From a virus, in IMG/VR virus record IMGVR_UViG_3300047455_000348, positions 1-36,128 of that record: a DNA stretch of 36,128 bases; one strand, 5' to 3'. Positions 29,154 through 36,128 of the stretch are shown one piece after another. The notes under the pieces are model-generated. The model searched no databases and was not told the DNA's origin. It was given only the letters and a program-made list of their open reading frames with translations. Numbering within the stretch: position 1 is the first letter of the stretch; every line of letters starts with the position of its first letter. The translations under genes and the position numbers were made by a program.

Positions 29154-30434
29154 CTAAAGGGTCGTAACGCAAGGCAATTCTCCCCACTGCGTCGTCCACC
29201 GCGGCGTGCGGTGCGCGCAGCGCAGGTGCCAGGCGGCGTTCTGCCGCGGCACGCCCAGGCGCACCGTGCCCTTGCCCATCTTCCCGTTCAGCTCGTCTAT
29301 GGCGGCCATCAGCTTGTGGTCGCGCTCGCGCTGGGCTTCCCGCTCGGGCGTGTCGAGCAGCGAGAGCTGCTCGCGGTTGGCGTCCACCAGGTCGAGCAGC
29401 ATCACGCCGGCCTTCATGAAGCAATACCCGCGGCGATAGATCGTCTCGAGCCCCTGGCGGGCGGCGGCGAGGATCGGCCGGCTGTCGTCGGTGGGCTCGG
29501 GCAGCTCGACGACGACGCTGGGCGAGTACTGGGGTAGATCGGGCCGGTGACGGTTGGTCTTGAGGAAGACGAGCACGGCGCGGGCGTGGCTGTCCTGCTG
29601 GCGGAGCTTCTCGGCGCCGCGCTGGGCGTGCTGGCGGATGGCGTCCTGTAGGTCGCCCAGCTCGCCGGTCAGGCGGCCGAAGGAGCGCGAGGTCATGATG
29701 CGCTGGCGGGGCTCGCTGGCGTCGTTGAGCTCGATGCAGGGCGTGCCCTGTAGCTCGCGCACGGTGCGCTCGAGGGTGACGGAGTAGCGCCGGCGGATGG
29801 CCTTGGGGTCGGCCTGGCGGAGATCCCAGGCGGTCTTGATGCCCTGGAGAGCGAGCCGTTCAACAAGCCGCTGGCCCACGCCCCAGATGTCGCCCAAGGC
29901 GGTGTGCTCGAGTAGGCGGCGAGTGTCAGCACCGTCGGCGTGCATGACGCAGGTACCGCCGTACTCCGGCAGCTTTTTGGCGGCTCGGTTGGCTAGCTTG
30001 GCCAGGGTACGGGTGGGCGCGATGCCAACGCAGACGGGGATGCCGGTGAATTGGCGCACGTTGCGGTAGAGCGTGCGGGCCAAGGCCTGGGTGGTGGCGG
30101 CGTCGAAGCCGTCGAAGCGCACGAACATTTCGTCGATGGAGTAGGGCTCGACGCCGGCGGAGAACTCCTCGAGGACTTCACGCACCCGAGCGCTCATGTC
30201 GCCGTAGAGCTCGTAGTTGGACGAGAGCAGATGGATGCGGCCCTGGTTGACCCACTCCTGCAGCTCGAAGGCTGGGGTGCCCATCTCGACGCCCAGAGCC
30301 TTGAGTTCGTTGGAGCGGGCGATCACGCAGCCATCGTTGTTCGACATCACCCCCACCGGTACGCCCTCTAGCCGTGGTTGGAAGACGCGCTCGCAGCTGA
30401 CGTAGAAGTTGTTGCAGTCCACGAGCCCAATCAT
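29154..30434 (-). CDS. umuC: UmuC-like Y-family DNA polymerase
   Basis: 426 residues (E. coli UmuC 422) from ATG 30434, overlapping the umuD stop as ATGA. It is an error-prone translesion polymerase that works with processed UmuD. The catalytic acids are D6 ([11 protein letters not shown]) and D101/E102 ([10 protein letters not shown]). A palm and thumb with [15 protein letters not shown] (helix-hairpin-helix) follow, then the little finger domain. QLSLLD (after DANRE) matches a beta-clamp binding pattern. It is under the LexA box at 30893. Confidence 0.96.
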   Translation of the reverse strand: MIGLVDCNNFYVSCERVFQPRLEGVPVGVMSNNDGCVIARSNELKALGVEMGTPAFELQEWVNQGRIHLLSSNYELYGDMSARVREVLEEFSAGVEPYSIDEMFVRFDGFDAATTQALARTLYRNVRQFTGIPVCVGIAPTRTLAKLANRAAKKLPEYGGTCVMHADGADTRRLLEHTALGDIWGVGQRLVERLALQGIKTAWDLRQADPKAIRRRYSVTLERTVRELQGTPCIELNDASEPRQRIMTSRSFGRLTGELGDLQDAIRQHAQRGAEKLRQQDSHARAVLVFLKTNRHRPDLPQYSPSVVVELPEPTDDSRPILAAARQGLETIYRRGYCFMKAGVMLLDLVDANREQLSLLDTPEREAQRERDHKLMAAIDELNGKMGKGTVRLGVPRQNAAWHLRCAHRTPRWTTQWGELPCVTTL

Positions 30435-30871
30435 ACGACGAACTCGTGGATGACCGAGCGCACCACCCCCCATACCTGGCACTCGATGTTGGCAAGCGGA
30501 ATCGGCGCGTACTGGAAGTTGCCAGAGCACAGGTAGGGCCGCCGGCCAATTATCTCGTAGCGCTTCACGATCACTTCGCCGTCGACCAGGGCGACGACGA
30601 TATGACCGGGCTTCGCGTCTATGGAGCGGTCTACCACCAGGGTGTCACCGTCCTGGATGCCAAAGTCGACCATGCTGTCGCCGGCGACGGTCATGAAGAA
30701 GGTGGCTGCAGGGCGTTTCACCAGCCGCTCGTTGAGGTCGAGCGTGCGGCCGACGTAGTCCTCCGCCGGTGAGGGGAAGCCGGAGATACCGGCGCGGATG
30801 GTAATCAGCGGATGGGGCAAGGCGCGGTACGGTGGCGCCGGGTGCGGATGGCGGATCTCGGGATCGCGCAT
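30431..30871 (-). CDS. umuD: UmuD-like SOS mutagenesis protease
   Basis: 146 residues from ATG 30871. It undergoes RecA-stimulated self-cleavage to form the active UmuD' partner of UmuC. Ser 66 (AGDSMVDFG) and Lys 103 (VIVKRYEI) form the dyad. The cleavage region reads [12 protein letters not shown], i.e. Ser 30-Gly 31 instead of the Cys-Gly of E. coli or the more common Ala-Gly. The first 20 residues are rich in P, H and R. Confidence 0.95.
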   Translation of the reverse strand: MRDPEIRHPHPAPPYRALPHPLITIRAGISGFPSPAEDYVGRTLDLNERLVKRPAATFFMTVAGDSMVDFGIQDGDTLVVDRSIDAKPGHIVVALVDGEVIVKRYEIIGRRPYLCSGNFQYAPIPLANIECQVWGVVRSVIHEFVV

Positions 30872-30892
30872 GGCGGTGCCTCTTGTCAAAAA

Positions 30893-30908
30893 CTGTTTGT
30901 TTATACAG
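30893..30908. promoter_or_regulatory. LexA box of umuDC
   Basis: CTGT-N8-ACAG with centre TTGTTTAT. On the - strand it contains TATAAA, a likely -10, so LexA binding would cover the umuD promoter. It lies 22 bp upstream of the umuD start, in the 152-bp divergent region shared with the S24-like gene at 31024. Confidence 0.85.
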
Positions 30909-31023
30909 TATTCGACAGTAACGCACCCTTAGGCAAACGCTAATATGTACAAACGCGAGGGAGCGCAGGTGGCCGGGCCCGGCATGGCGCGGCGGGTAGT
31001 AGGATCCGAATGGCAGGGACGAC

Positions 31024-31377
31024 ATGCGAGTGAACTACCTCGGCCCGGCGATGCTGGGTATCAAACACCCCGCGCTGGAAGGCTACGACCTCTCCGGCTT
31101 TCCCCCGAGCTGCTATGTGGTCGAGGTGAGCGAAGAAGCCGGCGTGAATGGCCCGCTGATGGAAGGTGACCTACTGGTTGTCGATGAGCAGAAGCCCGCC
31201 GGGCACGCGGATCTGGTGGTGGTAGACCTGGAAGGTGAGCAGCGGCTCTTCAAGAGCCATCGCATCGGCGGGCGCCTGCGCCTGATGCCGACCGCCGGCC
31301 CCAAGGAATCGCTATGGGCCAGACGGTCGGATCTACGCGGCGTGGTAGTCAGCCAGGCGCGGCGGTATGGGTGGTAG
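31024..31377 (+). CDS. S24/UmuD-like fold protein lacking the catalytic serine
   Basis: 117 residues (AGGGA before ATG 31024). The segment PLMEGDLLVVDEQKPAGHAD with LVVVDLEGEQRLFKSHRIGG aligns with the S24 peptidase core (xxGDxLVVD, GDlVVV, K). Where UmuD has Ser 66, this protein has Ala 39 (SEEAGVNGP). The catalytic lysine position is kept as K77. No helix-turn-helix is present. It is probably an inactive S24 domain that binds UmuD, LexA or CI-like partners (inference). It is transcribed divergently from umuDC. Confidence 0.75.
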   Translation: MRVNYLGPAMLGIKHPALEGYDLSGFPPSCYVVEVSEEAGVNGPLMEGDLLVVDEQKPAGHADLVVVDLEGEQRLFKSHRIGGRLRLMPTAGPKESLWARRSDLRGVVVSQARRYGW

Positions 31378-31383
31378 GAACTG

Positions 31384-32142
31384 TCAGCCTGCAAGGTCTA
31401 AGTACTGCGCTTCATTCACGGACCTTACATACGAAAGGATTCCATTGATGACTTCTTGATTTTTTGCTTCTGCAATTTGAAATCTGAATTTTTCCAACCT
31501 TGGTTTTTCAATTTCCAAATGATTGTGTGATAGGAGGATGTTGAAAGCGGAAATGGACTCGGAAACTTTGGGTTGACTGTCGATCCCAAAAGGAAGTAGG
31601 GAGCGAGACGATTTTTCTAACAAGATCCTGCAAGCTTCTTCTAATGGAGCTTTTTCAGTCCCGGAAATAATGATGTCGTCTACATATACGCTGACATTTA
31701 ACGTATTGGATATCTTTTCTAGGTATTGGCCCAATGCGCTGTCCCATAGGCATATTGAAGCAAGAATGGTTGACTGCGGGTAACCGTAGGGAAGATGGTA
31801 AGCGGTATCTGTTCTATCAGGAATCCGGACTGTAGAAGATACTGCGATATTTCTAGCTACTTTGTATGGCAGTGATCTCTTTAATGACCTGGTGATTCGC
31901 GTTCTGTTGATCTTTCCGAAAAAGTTTTCTATGTCGGCGTGTATAAAGTAAAGGCTATCGGTATGGCTTTTTATTGCCTCTACATGCCCACCATTTTGGA
32001 GGTGAAAGTAGTTTTTAGGGGGTGTGAAGACTGTGTTGACGAGCTTTTGGATTTTACTCCCTTCTTCGAGAGTTTCCTCAGTAGGGATGTACACCCAGCG
32101 TCCCGGCTTCACTTCGAACTTATCTTGCCATCTCAGGGACAT
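31384..32142 (-). CDS. Compact reverse transcriptase (defence-type candidate)
   Basis: 252 residues. All core palm motifs are visible: D70 in YFIHADIENFFGKIN, PYGYPQSTILASICLW at about 118-133, and the catalytic YVDD at 153-156 (VSVYVDDIIIS). A short region follows with no clear thumb or intron-maturase domain, so it is neither a group II intron protein nor the roughly 500-residue Abi-P2 type. It could belong to a short unknown-group or defence-associated RT lineage. The gene is AT-rich and sits in the phage cargo block. Its ATG lies inside the 3' end of the small gene before it (23-nt overlap). Confidence 0.9.
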   Translation of the reverse strand: MSLRWQDKFEVKPGRWVYIPTEETLEEGSKIQKLVNTVFTPPKNYFHLQNGGHVEAIKSHTDSLYFIHADIENFFGKINRTRITRSLKRSLPYKVARNIAVSSTVRIPDRTDTAYHLPYGYPQSTILASICLWDSALGQYLEKISNTLNVSVYVDDIIISGTEKAPLEEACRILLEKSSRSLLPFGIDSQPKVSESISAFNILLSHNHLEIEKPRLEKFRFQIAEAKNQEVINGILSYVRSVNEAQYLDLAG

Positions 32143-32284
32143 GATTTTTTCGATAGTTAAGGGCCACGCTCAGGACATCTAAAATCATGCTGACCTTGTC
32201 CGTCCACGTCACCGAAAGACCGATGATGTGTAGGGCAAGCATGATGCGCTCCCGAGCTAGCCGAGAAGGTTTTTGATTTCCCAT
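32120..32284 (-). CDS. Small helical protein coupled to the reverse transcriptase
   Basis: 54 residues from ATG 32284 (AGGAG at 8 nt). It reads MGNQKPSRLARERIMLALHI and then a hydrophobic helix-rich stretch to a basic NYRKNHVPEMAR. No family is recognised. It overlaps the RT gene by 23 nt in another frame. The good ribosome site lies in front of this gene, and the RT start has none of its own, so RT translation probably depends on it. It may be an RT partner or only a leader peptide. Confidence 0.68.
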   Translation of the reverse strand: MGNQKPSRLARERIMLALHIIGLSVTWTDKVSMILDVLSVALNYRKNHVPEMAR

Positions 32285-32485
32285 TTCTCGGACTCCTCTA
32301 TACGTCTTGGCCTGACTAGCGCTATGCGCATGACCCAATAACCAACCAACGGAACATGGCGAACATGAAGCGATAGTAACCATGGCAACGTTCAGTACGT
32401 CACAGTGTGACTGAGGAGAACAGGTGGCCGGGAAGAGCCGCCTATCGCCAAGACATGTATTTTGTAACAGTCTGAAAGTCTTCTT
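32285..32485. other. Intergenic region between D and the RT pair
   Basis: These 201 bp hold a palindrome GTCACA-G-TGTGAC (32399-32411). They also hold a hairpin AGGTGGC (32422-32428) with GCCGCCT (32437-32443), more stable on the + strand because of a G-U pair. No T-tract terminator is seen after D. It may hold the RT promoter or a non-coding RNA, but nothing proves this. Confidence 0.4.
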
Positions 32486-33490
32486 TCAATCCCCCTTCAC
32501 CTCACACTGCACCCGCGTGCCAAAGCCGTTGTCATCGAGTGAATCTTCCACTTCCGTGACCAGCCAGGGCGTGGCGTCGATGTCCGGCTTGAAGCCGATG
32601 GCTGTGAGTGGCGACTCGGGGAGGATGTCGGCACGCCCTTCGGCAAGAGTAATGTCGAAGGTGGCTTCGCCGCGTTGCACGCGCCGCCATTCGGCTTTGG
32701 CGGCGTCCAGGGCGTCGGCCTGGCTGGCGTAGGTGGGGCGCAGTTCCTTGGCATCTTCGTCGCTGCCGGCGATGACACGCTGGCGCTTGGCGTTTGCCTT
32801 GTCGTTCCAGTAGGCGATGACGCCGGTATAAGTGTCGCGATCGGTGGCGCTGTAGCGGTGCCGATCGCCATCGCGCCGGGTGAGGGTGACGGTCGGCATG
32901 GCCAGGCCGCTGGCCGTCAGTGCTTCGCCGGCTTGTGTGAATAGCAGCCGCGCGGCTTTGACGGTGGCCACGACATCGAAGCGTTCGCCCAGGCGGGTGA
33001 GGAAGTTCAGGTCGCTCTCTTCGGTCTGGTCGATGTGGCCGATGCGGATGCCGCGCACGGTGTCGCCGACCACTGGCTCGAGTGTGTGGCGCTTGGCGAT
33101 GGTGTCGATGATCTCGCCGACGGTGATGTCGTGCCAACTGCGGCTGCGCTTGCCCGGCAGGCGGCCGCGCATGTCGGCGCTGCGCGCGCGGATGGTGATC
33201 TGGTCCGGCGTGCCGCTGTGCTGGACTTCATCGACGGTGAACAGCCCCTTGTCGATCAGGCCTTCATCCTGCCAGCCGTAGGCGACGCGCAGGGACACGC
33301 CGCGCCTCGGTAGCGCGAGCGCGCCATCGTGGTCGGCGAGGGTCAGGTCCAATTGATCGGCCTCGAGGCCACGTTGTGAGCGCAGGCGCAGGCGGATCAA
33401 GCGACCGTTGATCCTGGGCGTAATGTCTTGCTCATCGAGCGTGATGCGGTAACTGGGGCGCCGGTAGCGGCGCTCGGCGTTGTCATTCAT
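32486..33490 (-). CDS. D: Tail protein gpD
   Basis: 334 residues (P2 gpD 387). The family segments RPSYRITLDEQDITPRINGR, LRVAYGWQDEGLIDKGLFTV, LPGKRSRSWHDITVGEIIDT and EESDLNFLTRLGERFDVVA are present. gpD forms the hub of the baseplate around the spike. It starts 4 nt inside the end of U and is the last late gene of the FI operon. In P2, ogr follows here; in this phage it does not. Confidence 0.96.
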   Translation of the reverse strand: MNDNAERRYRRPSYRITLDEQDITPRINGRLIRLRLRSQRGLEADQLDLTLADHDGALALPRRGVSLRVAYGWQDEGLIDKGLFTVDEVQHSGTPDQITIRARSADMRGRLPGKRSRSWHDITVGEIIDTIAKRHTLEPVVGDTVRGIRIGHIDQTEESDLNFLTRLGERFDVVATVKAARLLFTQAGEALTASGLAMPTVTLTRRDGDRHRYSATDRDTYTGVIAYWNDKANAKRQRVIAGSDEDAKELRPTYASQADALDAAKAEWRRVQRGEATFDITLAEGRADILPESPLTAIGFKPDIDATPWLVTEVEDSLDDNGFGTRVQCEVKGD

Positions 33491-33930
33491 GCGAAGGCCC
33501 CTGCGAGTCGCGCGAGGGTGGAGGTGGTCAGGTCGCCCATCAGGTCGGTGCGTTGATCGTCGACGTGCTCGAGCGTCATCGTGAACTCGATCTTGGCCGC
33601 GGCGCCGTCACGGAAAAACGCGCTCGAGGTTTCGTCCACCTGGGTGATCACCCATAAGCCGTATTGCCTGCCCGTGCCCTCGACCAGCGGCCACGCCTGG
33701 CCACGATCCGCCATGTCGCGGATCTCGTCCAGGTCCAGCCGGCCGCCGGTGAATTCGGGCAGCAAGGTGCCGCTCAAAGTGATGGTGTCGGTACCGAGGC
33801 CGACGAACTGATACGCGGGCCGGTCGCCGACGCGCGACTGTGAGGCATGGCGCCACTGCGTGGCGCGCTTGAGCTGTTGGTACGGCACGCTGCCAACCTC
33901 GAAGACGAACATGCCCAGGGCCATCAACAT
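33487..33930 (-). CDS. U: Tail protein gpU
   Basis: 147 residues from ATG 33930 (AGGAG at 6 nt; a second in-frame ATG lies two codons later). It contains GMFVFEVGSVPYQQLKRATQ, RVGDRPAYQFVGLGTDTITL and ADRGQAWPLVEGTGRQYGLW, the P2 gpU signature. It is a tail-terminus or baseplate-associated structural protein. It lies 9 nt after T. Confidence 0.95.
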   Translation of the reverse strand: MLMALGMFVFEVGSVPYQQLKRATQWRHASQSRVGDRPAYQFVGLGTDTITLSGTLLPEFTGGRLDLDEIRDMADRGQAWPLVEGTGRQYGLWVITQVDETSSAFFRDGAAAKIEFTMTLEHVDDQRTDLMGDLTTSTLARLAGAFA

Positions 33931-33939
33931 GGCAATCTC

Positions 33940-36128
33940 CTATTCGATATCGTGCAGGGATGAACGGCGGCGGGCGGCTTGCTCGCGCTGGGCGTCTTCC
34001 AGGGCGCGCTGGACTTCCTGGGCGACGTACTGGGCGAGCTGGCGTTCGTCCATGCCGGGAGCGGCATTCACCTTGATGTTGATGTCGCCCATGGTGAGGC
34101 CGCCTGACTCGCGAGGGGCAGGCTGGCTCAGCGGTGGCCGGGTATCGAACTGGATCGGCGCTTGCTGAGCCACGCTGGGCATGGCGGCGGAAGGGAGCGT
34201 CGCGGCGCCCAGGGCCAGCCCCGCCCCGGCTTGTTGCACGCGCTTGGCGATCTCGGCCACACGCCGGGCGGGCTCGTCGCGCTGGGCATCGAGCCCGACG
34301 TTCAGGCCGTCCACGGTGTAGCCGCCCAACTGAGCGAAGACGCGACTCGGGGAGTTGATATCGAGCACGTCAGCGAACCAGCCTTTCACGTCGCTGGCCA
34401 TGCCGACGACTTTGTCTTTCAGCGCGGCGAGCTTGCCCGTCAGGCCGCCGATCAGGCCGTCGACGATGGCGCTGCCGAGCGACGTGAACTTGTCCGGCAC
34501 CTCGACGCCGAGCTTGGAAAGCCCAGCGGTGATGCCGCGATAGAGCAAGCCAATGGGGTTCCAGTTGAGCAGCAGCTGAAGCACGGCACCGGTGCCTTGG
34601 CTGAAGGCGGCTTTGACGTCAGCCCAGCGGTCCTTGAAGAACTGGCTGATCGGCTCCCAGTTCTTGTAGATGAGGTAGGCCGCGCCGGCGAGGGCGGTGA
34701 TGGCCAGGCCGATGGGGTTGGTCAGCAGCAGGCGCCCGGCAATGGCAAGCGTGCGGCCGACCATCAGGATGCCGCGGCCCAGCGCGGGGAGAATCTTGCT
34801 GGTGAAGGCATAGATCCTGCCGCCAAGGCCGCCGGTCTGTATGCCCAGCATGGCGAGACCGTAGCGGACGGTGACGATCGGGCCGAGTAGCGAAGCCAGG
34901 ACGATCGTGAATGCGCCGCCCACCGCGACCAGGGCGGCGAGGCCGGCGGCGGCCTTGGCGATGCCGCCGGCCAATTCCGGATTCTGTTTGATCCAGTCGC
35001 CGACCCAGCGGGTGATCGCGGTGACGTTCTGGATGAGCTCGCGCAACGGCCCCTTGTTGGTGTCGGTGATCGAGATCCCGACCTCTTCCCAGGCGGACTG
35101 CAGGCTCTTGAGATCGCCGCCGATGTTGTCCTTCATCGTGGCGGCCATGCGGTCGTTTTCACCGTTGGCCACCCTGAGTTTCTCGATCAAACCATCCAGC
35201 TTGCCGGTGCTCATCTGGCTGACCAGCTCGGCCATGCCCGAGCCTGCCTCGGCGCCGAAGATCTGCTGCAGGGCCTGTTTGCGGTCGGCGTTGCCGAGAT
35301 CCTTGGTGGCGTCGTTGATGTCGCGCAGGATCTCGGGCATGGCGCGCATCTCGCCATCGGCGTTGGCCACCTTCACGCCGAGCCGGTCGATGACGCCGGC
35401 GGCTTCCTTGGTGGGGTCGGTGAGGCGATTCATCATGCCGCGCAGCGTGGTACCGGCCTGGCTGCCTTGAATGCCGATGTTGCCCAGTAGGCCGGCCATG
35501 GCGCTGGCCTGCTCGAGGGTGAAGTCCAGATCCTCGGCGCCGCCAAGATACTTCACTGTTTCGCCGAGCTTCGCCAGATCGACATTGGCGCGGCTGGCCG
35601 TGGCCGAGAGCACGTCGGCAACGTGGCCCATGGCGCCTTCCTTCTCCAGGTCGATCTTGAAGGTACCGGCGATATTCGAGGCGATGTCGGCGGTGCGGCC
35701 GAGCTCGGTATTGTTGGCGACGGCGAGGTTGAGCACGTCTTTCATCGAGGACCGAATGGCCTCGGCGCTCATGCCGGCGCGCAACAGGAACTCTTGCCCG
35801 GAGCCAACTTCACTGGCGCTGAACTGGGTGCTCGAGCCCAGGTCGCGGGATTGCCGTTTCAGTGCCTGGAACCGCTCGTCGTCCGCAGTGAAGCGCCCGA
35901 CGGCTTGGACGGCGCTCATCTGTTGGCCGTACTCGACGCCCGGCGCCAGTAGCTGGCCAGCGCCATAGAGTGCGGCGCCACCGGTGGCCAGTCCGGTCAT
36001 GCCCGCACCGCGCATGGCATTGGCACGGCCGATGCCGCGGTGAAACTGGTCGTTGGCGCGCTTGGCTTTGCGCTGCGCCTCGGCGAGCTGGCCCATCTTG
36101 CGTTTCTGGGCATCGAACTGGGTATTGG
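33940..36128 (-). CDS. T: Tail tape measure protein gpT, C-terminal and central part (continues across the contig join)
   Basis: This continues the gene that starts at 572; the two parts overlap in the 127-bp repeat. The conserved TP901-type core follows the N-terminal coiled coil: GAGMTGLATGGAALYGAGQL, the FTADDERFQALKRQSRDLGS and TQFSASEVGSGQEFLLRAGM segments, then NRLTDPTKEAAGVIDRLGVK. A central hydrophobic region with several membrane-helix-like stretches is present, as is usual for tape measure proteins that may form a DNA channel in the inner membrane. The C-terminus is again helical and charged (EVQRALEDAQREQAARRRSS). The full length is 877 residues (P2 gpT 815). Confidence 0.95.
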   Translation of the reverse strand, partial: NTQFDAQKRKMGQLAEAQRKAKRANDQFHRGIGRANAMRGAGMTGLATGGAALYGAGQLLAPGVEYGQQMSAVQAVGRFTADDERFQALKRQSRDLGSSTQFSASEVGSGQEFLLRAGMSAEAIRSSMKDVLNLAVANNTELGRTADIASNIAGTFKIDLEKEGAMGHVADVLSATASRANVDLAKLGETVKYLGGAEDLDFTLEQASAMAGLLGNIGIQGSQAGTTLRGMMNRLTDPTKEAAGVIDRLGVKVANADGEMRAMPEILRDINDATKDLGNADRKQALQQIFGAEAGSGMAELVSQMSTGKLDGLIEKLRVANGENDRMAATMKDNIGGDLKSLQSAWEEVGISITDTNKGPLRELIQNVTAITRWVGDWIKQNPELAGGIAKAAAGLAALVAVGGAFTIVLASLLGPIVTVRYGLAMLGIQTGGLGGRIYAFTSKILPALGRGILMVGRTLAIAGRLLLTNPIGLAITALAGAAYLIYKNWEPISQFFKDRWADVKAAFSQGTGAVLQLLLNWNPIGLLYRGITAGLSKLGVEVPDKFTSLGSAIVDGLIGGLTGKLAALKDKVVGMASDVKGWFADVLDINSPSRVFAQLGGYTVDGLNVGLDAQRDEPARRVAEIAKRVQQAGAGLALGAATLPSAAMPSVAQQAPIQFDTRPPLSQPAPRESGGLTMGDINIKVNAAPGMDERQLAQYVAQEVQRALEDAQREQAARRRSSLHDIE
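36002..36128. repeat. Terminal direct repeat (right copy)
   Basis: This copy is identical to bases 1-127. Removing one copy gives a circle of 36,001 bp with an intact tape measure gene. Confidence 0.93.

Noticed and set aside
31384-32142. Assigning the RT to a group II intron or to Abi-P2
   Set aside because: There is no intron RNA or maturase domain, and the protein is about half the length of Abi-P2 without its C-terminal helical domain.

Overview
The window is one complete, circularly permuted genome of a temperate P2-like myovirus (Peduovirus-type gene order). The last 127 bases (36002-36128) repeat the first 127 exactly, so the molecule closes into a circle of about 36,001 bp and the tape measure gene runs across the join. 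The high G+C, the CTGT-N8-ACAG LexA boxes and a serine-tRNA attachment site point to a gammaproteobacterial (or betaproteobacterial) host. A Halomonas-like host is possible, but I cannot prove it from the sequence.

Layout (circular). Structural block: Q and P (+ strand, 13.6-16.4 kb) diverge from O-N-M-L-X-holin-endolysin-lysB/lysC-R-S (- strand, 13.4-8.0 kb). Then follow V-W-J-I-H-G (7.9-3.5 kb) and FI-FII-E/E'-T-U-D (2.9 kb, across the join, to 32.5 kb). A palindromic box GGTGTR-N12-YACACC sits upstream of exactly the P/O, V and FI transcription units. In all four reading directions a -10-like hexamer is centred 47 bp from the box centre. The phage encodes an Ogr/Delta-type zinc-finger protein (24129-24392), the natural candidate activator. 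Geometry predicts that the V and P mRNAs start at their ATG codons, i.e. are leaderless.

Integration and ends (16.5-19.8 kb): a DNA methyltransferase and a DUF2188-like gene lie beyond Q. A mostly non-coding 0.9 kb follows, with a cos-like motif, an array of AAAGGTAAC repeats in both orientations, five TGGGAAC arm-type repeats, and a core that copies the last 23 nt of a serine-type tRNA and carries its own terminator. The tyrosine integrase has a LexA box directly before its start.

Early block (19.8-25.8 kb, - strand): small regulators (DksA/TraR-like zinc finger, ribbon-helix-helix-like proteins, Ogr) and a large zinc-ribbon/Toprim/ATPase primase-helicase that replaces the rolling-circle A protein of P2. 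It diverges from an S24-type CI-like repressor (25812).

Accessory block (26.5-32.3 kb): visibly AT-rich in two stretches. It holds a four-helix membrane protein plus a DGQHR-domain protein, a second (Dam-like) methyltransferase, a LexA-controlled umuDC pair, a divergent S24-like protein lacking the catalytic serine, and a compact reverse transcriptase preceded by a translationally coupled 54-residue protein. A further AT-rich cargo gene sits between G and FI, the position of fun(Z) in P2. The reverse transcriptase pair and the membrane/DGQHR pair are the best candidates for undescribed anti-phage or phage-competition systems.
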